A stretch of 9,343 bases of DNA from Candidatus Bathyarchaeota archaeon (lineage in GTDB: Archaea > Thermoproteota > Bathyarchaeia > 40CM-2-53-6): positions 1-9,343 of the forward strand of contig VBBH01000005.1 in NCBI GenBank assembly GCA_005888695.1, given 5' to 3'. The position numbers and the translations under genes were made by a program. Under the pieces are notes generated by a model, which worked only from the letters and a program-made list of their open reading frames with translations, ran no database searches and was not told the origin of the DNA. This document shows, in pieces, positions 5,721 through 9,343 of this stretch (position 1 is the stretch's first letter; each line of letters opens with the position of its first letter).

Positions 5721-6572
5721 ATGCCCGGCATCACTGAACGATTACTCTACCGCGTAGCTAAACGTTGGATAGCTGGCTACAACCTCGAAGACGCAATCCT
5801 TGACGCACAACACACGAACGAGAAAAAGATGACAGCGATCGTAAATCGGCTGGGAGAACACACACCCGACAGGAAGCTGATAGAAGAGTACGTCGGAGAG
5901 TACTTGAAATTGATGGACAGGATGCACGAGGCAAACGTCCTCGGAGCGATATCCGTCAAACCGTCCCAGCTCGGTTTGACCGCTGAAAAGTCCCTGTTTA
6001 GTGAAAATCTCGGTCGAATTCTTGACAAGGCAAGGGAGACGAAGCGTTCCGTCTGGGTCGATATGGAGAACTCGCCATATACCGAAAATACAATTCAAGT
6101 CTATCGCGAACACTTCAACAGTTACCAAGATCTTGGGCTTTGCCTGCAGGCGAACTTGAGAAGAACAAGATCCGACCTAGAAAACCTCCTTAGTATTGGA
6201 AGCATGATACGTCTCGTTAAGGGAGCTTATCCTGAGAGTGCTGACGTGGCTTTCAAGAAGAAGAGCGAGGTCGACCAGAACTATCTTGGTCTCTTGAGAA
6301 TCCTCTTCGAGAATGGAGGCAGATTCGTCGTAGGAACACATGATGACAAGTTGATCGCACAAGCTAAGGTTCTGAATAAGGAACGCTCTGTTGATTTCGA
6401 ATTCGAATTCCTCAAAGGTATCAGGGATGACCTGAAAAACGAACTCGTAGATCAGGGATACAAGGTGGGAGAATACATTCCATATGGTCCAGAATGGTAC
6501 AACTACAGCAAGAGGAGGCTTAGAGAAAGGAAGAGAAACATTCTCTTGCTGATGCGATCGATGACAGGCTGA
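5721..6572 (+). CDS. Proline dehydrogenase (monofunctional, FAD-dependent)
   Basis: Flavoenzyme oxidising L-proline to 1-pyrroline-5-carboxylate and passing electrons to the quinone pool, probably at the inner face of the membrane. The 283 residues form the PRODH TIM barrel of the monofunctional bacterial type. Motifs in order are ISVKPSQLG (77-85, Lys80), WVDMENSPYTE (112-122, Asp114), QANLRRT (143-149), IRLVKGAYPE (163-172), THDD (206-209), FEFLKGIRDDL (228-238) and the substrate-gripping YGPEWYNYSKRRLRER (255-270, Arg265/Arg266). Nothing essential is missing. The start at 5721 is forced: TGA lies directly upstream in frame, and ATG 5717 in another frame stops after six codons. No clear Shine-Dalgarno site is seen. 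The partner, pyrroline-5-carboxylate dehydrogenase, is not in the window. It may share a transcript with the ADH gene, though a T-tract lies between them. No gene symbol is given because putA usually implies the bifunctional protein. Confidence 0.93.
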   Translation: MPGITERLLYRVAKRWIAGYNLEDAILDAQHTNEKKMTAIVNRLGEHTPDRKLIEEYVGEYLKLMDRMHEANVLGAISVKPSQLGLTAEKSLFSENLGRILDKARETKRSVWVDMENSPYTENTIQVYREHFNSYQDLGLCLQANLRRTRSDLENLLSIGSMIRLVKGAYPESADVAFKKKSEVDQNYLGLLRILFENGGRFVVGTHDDKLIAQAKVLNKERSVDFEFEFLKGIRDDLKNELVDQGYKVGEYIPYGPEWYNYSKRRLRERKRNILLLMRSMTG

Positions 6573-6575
6573 ACA

Positions 6576-6599
6576 GTCGACACTTCTAACCGAGTCGAC
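6576..6599. repeat. Paired GTCGAC palindromes after proline dehydrogenase
   Basis: GTCGAC occurs at 6576-6581 and again at 6594-6599, separated by 12 bases and starting just past the proline dehydrogenase stop. Each copy is its own palindrome and the two can also pair as a 6-bp hairpin. No strong T-run follows, so a terminator role is only weakly supported. Confidence 0.3.
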
Positions 6600-6675
6600 C
6601 GCACTCTTTCGAACGTATTCCCGTCCAAGAATGTGTGAATCTTCAGATTTGGTTCTCGGCCACTCGTTGCTTTCC

Positions 6676-6722
6676 TTAAATTAGGCGTTGAATTCGAATG
6701 GGATTCTCCGGGATAACGAGGG
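6676..6722 (+). promoter_or_regulatory. Probable promoter and ribosome-binding site of the MFS gene
   Basis: TTAAATTA at 6676-6683 resembles an archaeal TATA box. Transcription would be expected to start about 25 bases downstream, near 6706, giving a leader of about 24 bases. GAGGG at 6718-6722 sits seven bases before the ATG at 6730, a good Shine-Dalgarno placement. Together they support an independent transcript and the chosen start. Confidence 0.5.
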
Positions 6723-6729
6723 CTCCTAA

Positions 6730-8208
6730 ATGGATTACAAGTGGGTCGTGCTCACTGTCACAACCGTCGGAATTTTCATGGCGACCCTCGACGCCAGCAT
6801 CATAATAGTTGGGCTTCCGACAGTCGTCAATGACCTTCACACAAACATCGTCGTTGGCATCTGGATCATCACAATCTACAGGCTCGCCATCACAGTACTG
6901 CTCGTGACCATTGGCCGAGTCGCGGACCTCTTTGGAAGAGTTCGGCTCTACACTTGGGGCTTCGCAATTTTCACCGTGGGGTCTTTGTTGTCTGGCTTGT
7001 CGCCTACGGCTGAGTTCTTGCTTGCATTTCGCCTGGTCCAGGGAACTGGCGCCGCATTACTCTTCGTGAACGGTGTTGCCATTGTTACAGACGCCTTTGC
7101 CGGTACGGGTCAATTGGGAAAGGGTATCGGGCTCAATCAGGTAGCAATTAACGCCGGCACCATAACAGGCTATACTCTTAGCGGAATTCTAATCGTCACA
7201 CCAATTATTGGCTGGAGATCCATCTTCCTTGTCAACGTCCCCGTGGGAATATTCGGCACATACTGGTCGCGCAAGAGACTCCGGGAAATCTCAGCCCCCG
7301 CGGCCAAGGAACAATTCGACATTCCTGGGGCAGTCACATTCTCGGTAGCCATTACGAGCCTCCTCCTCGGTCTTACCCTGGGCGGCCTAGACTCGCCAAT
7401 TACGGTCTTGTTACTCTTGACTAGTCTTGTTCTGACAGTTATTTTCCTATCAATTGAAAGACATACTAAGTCTCCGGTCCTTGATCTGTCTTTATTCAAG
7501 AACCGAGTCTTTACCATAGGTAACCTTTCCAACCTCTTCAGTGGACTGGCCTTTGCATCACTCGCGTTTGTCATGACATTATACTTTCAACTTGTCAGAG
7601 GATTCTCAGCATACAATGCAGGTCTGGCATTGATACCATTAGAGGCAACCCTTCTTCTCGTCGGTCCCTCTAGCGGCTCGCTTTCCGACAAGTATGGAGC
7701 TAGAGGCCTCAGCACACTTGGTTTATCGATCGCTTCGATTGGTTTCGTACTTATGTCAGGATTGAATATCGATACTCCCTACATACAGGTCGCGATTTGG
7801 CTCTCACTGGTTGGTTTTGGCATCGGTCTCTTCCGGAGCCCAAACGCCAGCAGTGTCATGGGTGCTGTCCCGCCGTCGAGGCGTGGAATCTCATCCGGCA
7901 TAAGAGTACTGGTAATCAATACAAGCATTGTTGGTAGCATCCCGTTCGCCACCGCAATGATGACAATCGTCATTCCTTACAGTCGTCTCATCAGTATAAC
8001 TAGTAACGAGACGCTTACTGCACTATCTGACAGGGTCTTACTTCTCAACGGTTTGAAAGTGGCATTGATTGCATTTGCAGCCGTAAATCTTATCGCCGCC
8101 GGAATCTCTGCGCTCAGAGGCCCAAAGGAGATAAGACAGACAGCTGAAGTGGCGGAAGCATCTGTCCATGACGGGTGGCTCAAGGAACAGTGGCTTAGCG
8201 AAGGTTGA
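6730..8208 (+). CDS. MFS transporter, DHA2 (EmrB/QacA-like) family
   Basis: Integral membrane carrier of 492 residues with about 14 predicted helices, the DHA2 layout; most studied members are proton-driven drug exporters. Family marks are MATLDASIIIVGLPTV (17-32, helix 1), motif A GRVADLFGRVRL (62-73), motif B RLVQGTGAA (101-109), GWRSIFLVNVPVG (161-173) and the second-half stretch FRSPNASSVMGAVPPSRRG (368-386). Motif C, the antiporter signature G-x3-GP-x2-GG in helix 5, is degenerate: residues 143-152 read GTITGYTLSG, with Tyr for Pro and Ser for one Gly. Arg51 also follows the Tyr of helix 2, where a hydrophobic residue is usual. The substrate cannot be read from sequence. It has its own promoter-like element, follows proline dehydrogenase by 157 bases and converges with the hydrolase gene, so a role in proline uptake is not supported. 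Confidence 0.88.
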   Translation: MDYKWVVLTVTTVGIFMATLDASIIIVGLPTVVNDLHTNIVVGIWIITIYRLAITVLLVTIGRVADLFGRVRLYTWGFAIFTVGSLLSGLSPTAEFLLAFRLVQGTGAALLFVNGVAIVTDAFAGTGQLGKGIGLNQVAINAGTITGYTLSGILIVTPIIGWRSIFLVNVPVGIFGTYWSRKRLREISAPAAKEQFDIPGAVTFSVAITSLLLGLTLGGLDSPITVLLLLTSLVLTVIFLSIERHTKSPVLDLSLFKNRVFTIGNLSNLFSGLAFASLAFVMTLYFQLVRGFSAYNAGLALIPLEATLLLVGPSSGSLSDKYGARGLSTLGLSIASIGFVLMSGLNIDTPYIQVAIWLSLVGFGIGLFRSPNASSVMGAVPPSRRGISSGIRVLVINTSIVGSIPFATAMMTIVIPYSRLISITSNETLTALSDRVLLLNGLKVALIAFAAVNLIAAGISALRGPKEIRQTAEVAEASVHDGWLKEQWLSEG

Positions 8209-8285
8209 CCCAGTTATGCGCGCGAAGTTGTTCTCGATGTCATATTCTTGATGCAGGCTCCGTGATAAGGCTGCTTAGATTCTGA

Positions 8286-9116
8286 TTAGATGCTGTTTTC
8301 TTCTAGGAAGTTGAGAACCAGCTTCTCAACTTCTTCGGGTGCGTCTTCCTGCACAAAATGGCCAGCGTTGACTTGGCAAAGTTTCGATCCAGGGATCAAT
8401 TTTGATATCTTTTCTGGATAGATGGTCCCGCTTCTCGCTGTCCCCCAGACGAGCATCGTGGGAATTTTCAGGTGGGGAAGACTCTGCTCGACTTCTCTCA
8501 TTGGTTTGAAGCTGGGATGGGTCGGAGAATTGGGGAACATCATTGGAAACATTTGGTAGACTTTCTTTGACTCATCATCTTGGAACGGTGCCCAGTACGC
8601 TTCCATCTCTGCATCCGTTATCTTCTCGGGATGCACAGATGCTTCCTTGATTATTGCCGGCGTGATCTTGGAAGCAACGCTTGGCGGTATTCTATAGTCG
8701 GTAGTTAGGAACGTGTTCATCAGGATCAATCCAGCCACGTTCTCTGAGTGTCTTGCCAAGTAATGCATGGCGAAGGGGCCACCCCAATCATGGACGATGA
8801 GGACGATGTTGCGAAGACCAAGAGATTCAATGAACCCTGAGACGATCCTGGCGTGATGAGGGAAATCATGCAGGTTCGGGTTCGGCTTGTCAGACTTGCC
8901 AAATCCCATCAAGTCCAATGCAAGCGCTCTATGTCCAAGACTGATTGGCGGCACCAGTCGTCGCCAGATGTAGGACCATGCCGGATTCCCATGAACCATC
9001 AACACCGGCCGGCCGCCGTATCCCTCGTCTACATAGTGGATCTTTAAACCGTCTAAGTAGACGAATCTTTCAGGGAATGGATATCCTTCAAAGTAAGGCC
9101 AGCCCCTCCTGATCAT
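8286..9116 (-). CDS. Alpha/beta hydrolase, haloalkane-dehalogenase-like (Asp nucleophile)
   Basis: Probable soluble hydrolase of the alpha/beta fold. Residues are numbered from a possible TTG start at 9128; I prefer ATG 9116 (residue 5, MIRRGWPYFEGYPFP), and neither start has a clear Shine-Dalgarno site. The nucleophile elbow is VHDWGG (112-117), with Asp114 instead of Ser, as in haloalkane dehalogenases and epoxide hydrolases. HGNPAWSYIWR (46-56) gives oxyanion/halide Asn48, and Trp115 would be the second halide contact. His257 (NAGHFVQED) is the catalytic base. LMNTFLTTD (136-144) resembles the DhlA-type subgroup. In that subgroup the catalytic Asp follows strand 7 (WGxxD), but here the sequence is WGTARSG, with Arg232 at that place, and no HLD-II-type Glu is seen after strand 6. 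The activity is therefore uncertain: dehalogenase, fluoroacetate-type or epoxide hydrolase, or a diverged enzyme. It is convergent with the transporter, 77 bases apart. Confidence 0.82.
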   Translation of the reverse strand: MIRRGWPYFEGYPFPERFVYLDGLKIHYVDEGYGGRPVLMVHGNPAWSYIWRRLVPPISLGHRALALDLMGFGKSDKPNPNLHDFPHHARIVSGFIESLGLRNIVLIVHDWGGPFAMHYLARHSENVAGLILMNTFLTTDYRIPPSVASKITPAIIKEASVHPEKITDAEMEAYWAPFQDDESKKVYQMFPMMFPNSPTHPSFKPMREVEQSLPHLKIPTMLVWGTARSGTIYPEKISKLIPGSKLCQVNAGHFVQEDAPEEVEKLVLNFLEENSI

Positions 9117-9144
9117 GTCAACTGTCAAATGTTAACCGCCATTT

Positions 9145-9160
9145 GTCCCACTTTCGGGAC
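9145..9160. repeat. Perfect 5-bp inverted repeat upstream of the hydrolase gene
   Basis: GTCCC-ACTTTC-GGGAC lies 29 bases ahead of the ATG at 9116, in the 109-base gap. It could be an operator half-site pair or a leader hairpin of the leftward transcript. Confidence 0.3.
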
Positions 9161-9162
9161 TC

Positions 9163-9188
9163 GCCTGACCGCCGGAGGCGTGGGCAGG
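9163..9188. repeat. GC-rich imperfect palindrome
   Basis: CCTG (9164-9167) pairs with CAGG (9185-9188), CC (9169-9170) with GG (9182-9183) and GCC (9171-9173) with GGC (9177-9179), around a GGA loop. An alternative fold is CGCCT (9162-9166) with AGGCG (9176-9180). It is markedly more GC-rich than its surroundings and looks like a dispersed intergenic palindrome, though copy number cannot be judged here. Confidence 0.35.
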
Positions 9189-9191
9189 TCG

Positions 9192-9202
9192 CGAAAAATA
9201 TA
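9192..9202. promoter_or_regulatory. A/T-rich element: leftward T-tract terminator or rightward BRE/TATA
   Basis: On the plus strand CGAAAAATATA resembles a BRE plus TATA box, but no good gene follows to the right. On the minus strand it reads TATATTTTTCG and lies about 25 bases past the stop of the possible leftward gene at the edge, where a T-tract terminator would be expected. I favour the terminator reading. Confidence 0.35.
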
Positions 9203-9225
9203 GGACTGTTGTAACCTTGAACCGG

Positions 9226-9342
9226 CTATCTCACGATTCTTTGTTTCAACTCGTGAGCTTTCTTGATCGGACGGTCGATCCTCACTATCGAGGTCTTTGA
9301 TATGGCTGGCACTGCGGGCGGTATAGAAAGGCAGTAATAATC
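9226..9342 (-). CDS. Possible C-terminal fragment of a hypothetical protein, cut by window edge
   Basis: On the minus strand one frame runs open from the window edge for 38 codons to a TAG stop at 9226-9228. It ends ...IDRPIKKAHELKQRIVR, which has the amphipathic, Lys/Arg-rich look of a real protein tail. A minus-strand T-tract follows. I do not recognise the family. A second minus frame is also open through this stretch (to about 9124), so chance is not excluded. If real, it lies in the same direction as the hydrolase gene, 109 bases ahead of its ATG. Confidence 0.33.
   Translation of the reverse strand, partial: DYYCLSIPPAVPAISKTSIVRIDRPIKKAHELKQRIVR
9230..9257. repeat. Inverted repeat, 7-bp arms
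   Basis: CTCACGA (9230-9236) and TCGTGAG (9251-9257) are perfect complements separated by 14 bases. On the minus strand the hairpin ends just before the TAG stop of the possible edge gene, with the T-tract some 30 bases further on, so it may belong to its 3' end. Confidence 0.3.
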
Positions 9343-9343
9343 C

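Noticed and set aside
6398..6411. GAATTCGAATTC tandem in proline dehydrogenase
   Set aside because: It encodes the conserved Phe-Glu-Phe-Glu-Phe stretch of the enzyme, so codon repetition explains it.
9262..9336. Short rightward frame (TTG start, ending MAGTAGGIERQ) after the BRE/TATA-like site
   Set aside because: Only about 24 codons and complementary to the longer minus-strand frame; no ribosome-binding site. The TATA-like site is better read as a minus-strand T-tract.
1..9343. CRISPR array, insertion sequence or tRNA
   Set aside because: Reading both strands I found no regularly spaced repeats, no transposase frame with terminal repeats and no tRNA-like cloverleaf or T-arm.

Overview
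The window looks like a piece of an archaeal chromosome. The left edge carries an A/V-type ATP synthase D subunit. Intergenic regions hold T-tract terminators and AT-rich TATA-like boxes, and initiation uses a mix of ATG and TTG, with Shine-Dalgarno-like sites ahead of only some genes. The protein families (4-hydroxyphenylpyruvate dioxygenase, a short homogentisate dioxygenase, an FAH-family hydrolase, monofunctional proline dehydrogenase) point to a heterotroph able to respire amino acids. My best guess is a TACK-group lineage of the non-ammonia-oxidising Nitrososphaeria or Bathyarchaeia kind. That placement is inference; no rRNA or marker phylogeny is available here.

Layout. (1) 2-595, +: 3' part of the ATP synthase D subunit, cut by the window edge and followed by tandem stops and two T-tracts. 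(2) 596-1076: a 481-base region with no convincing gene but several clear stem-loops, including a perfect 10-bp stem with a GGAA (GNRA) tetraloop. (3) 4391-1077, -: a tight three-gene operon, HPPD > FAH-family hydrolase > homogentisate dioxygenase, forming the core of tyrosine/phenylalanine degradation. (4) 4505-6572, +, divergent from the operon: a maleylacetate-reductase-like member of the iron-ADH superfamily, then proline dehydrogenase. (5) 6730-8208, +: a 14-helix DHA2-type MFS transporter with its own probable promoter. (6) 9116-8286, -, convergent with the transporter: an alpha/beta hydrolase with an Asp nucleophile, resembling haloalkane dehalogenase. (7) 9117-9343: a small hairpin-rich gap and the possible C-terminus of another minus-strand gene.

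How the genes may work together. HPPD makes homogentisate from 4-hydroxyphenylpyruvate, the dioxygenase opens the ring to maleylacetoacetate, and the FAH-family enzyme releases acetoacetate and a C4 acid. No maleylacetoacetate isomerase is visible. Archaea generally lack glutathione, the usual isomerase cofactor, so either the hydrolase takes the cis isomer directly or an isomerase lies elsewhere. Proline dehydrogenase feeds electrons from a second amino acid into the membrane. The reductase, transporter and hydrolase have unknown substrates. Two of the enzymes lack residues normally counted as catalytic or metal-binding: the ADH has Arg in place of the first metal Asp, and the dehalogenase-like protein lacks the usual catalytic acid. 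These two are the most interesting leads at the protein level.
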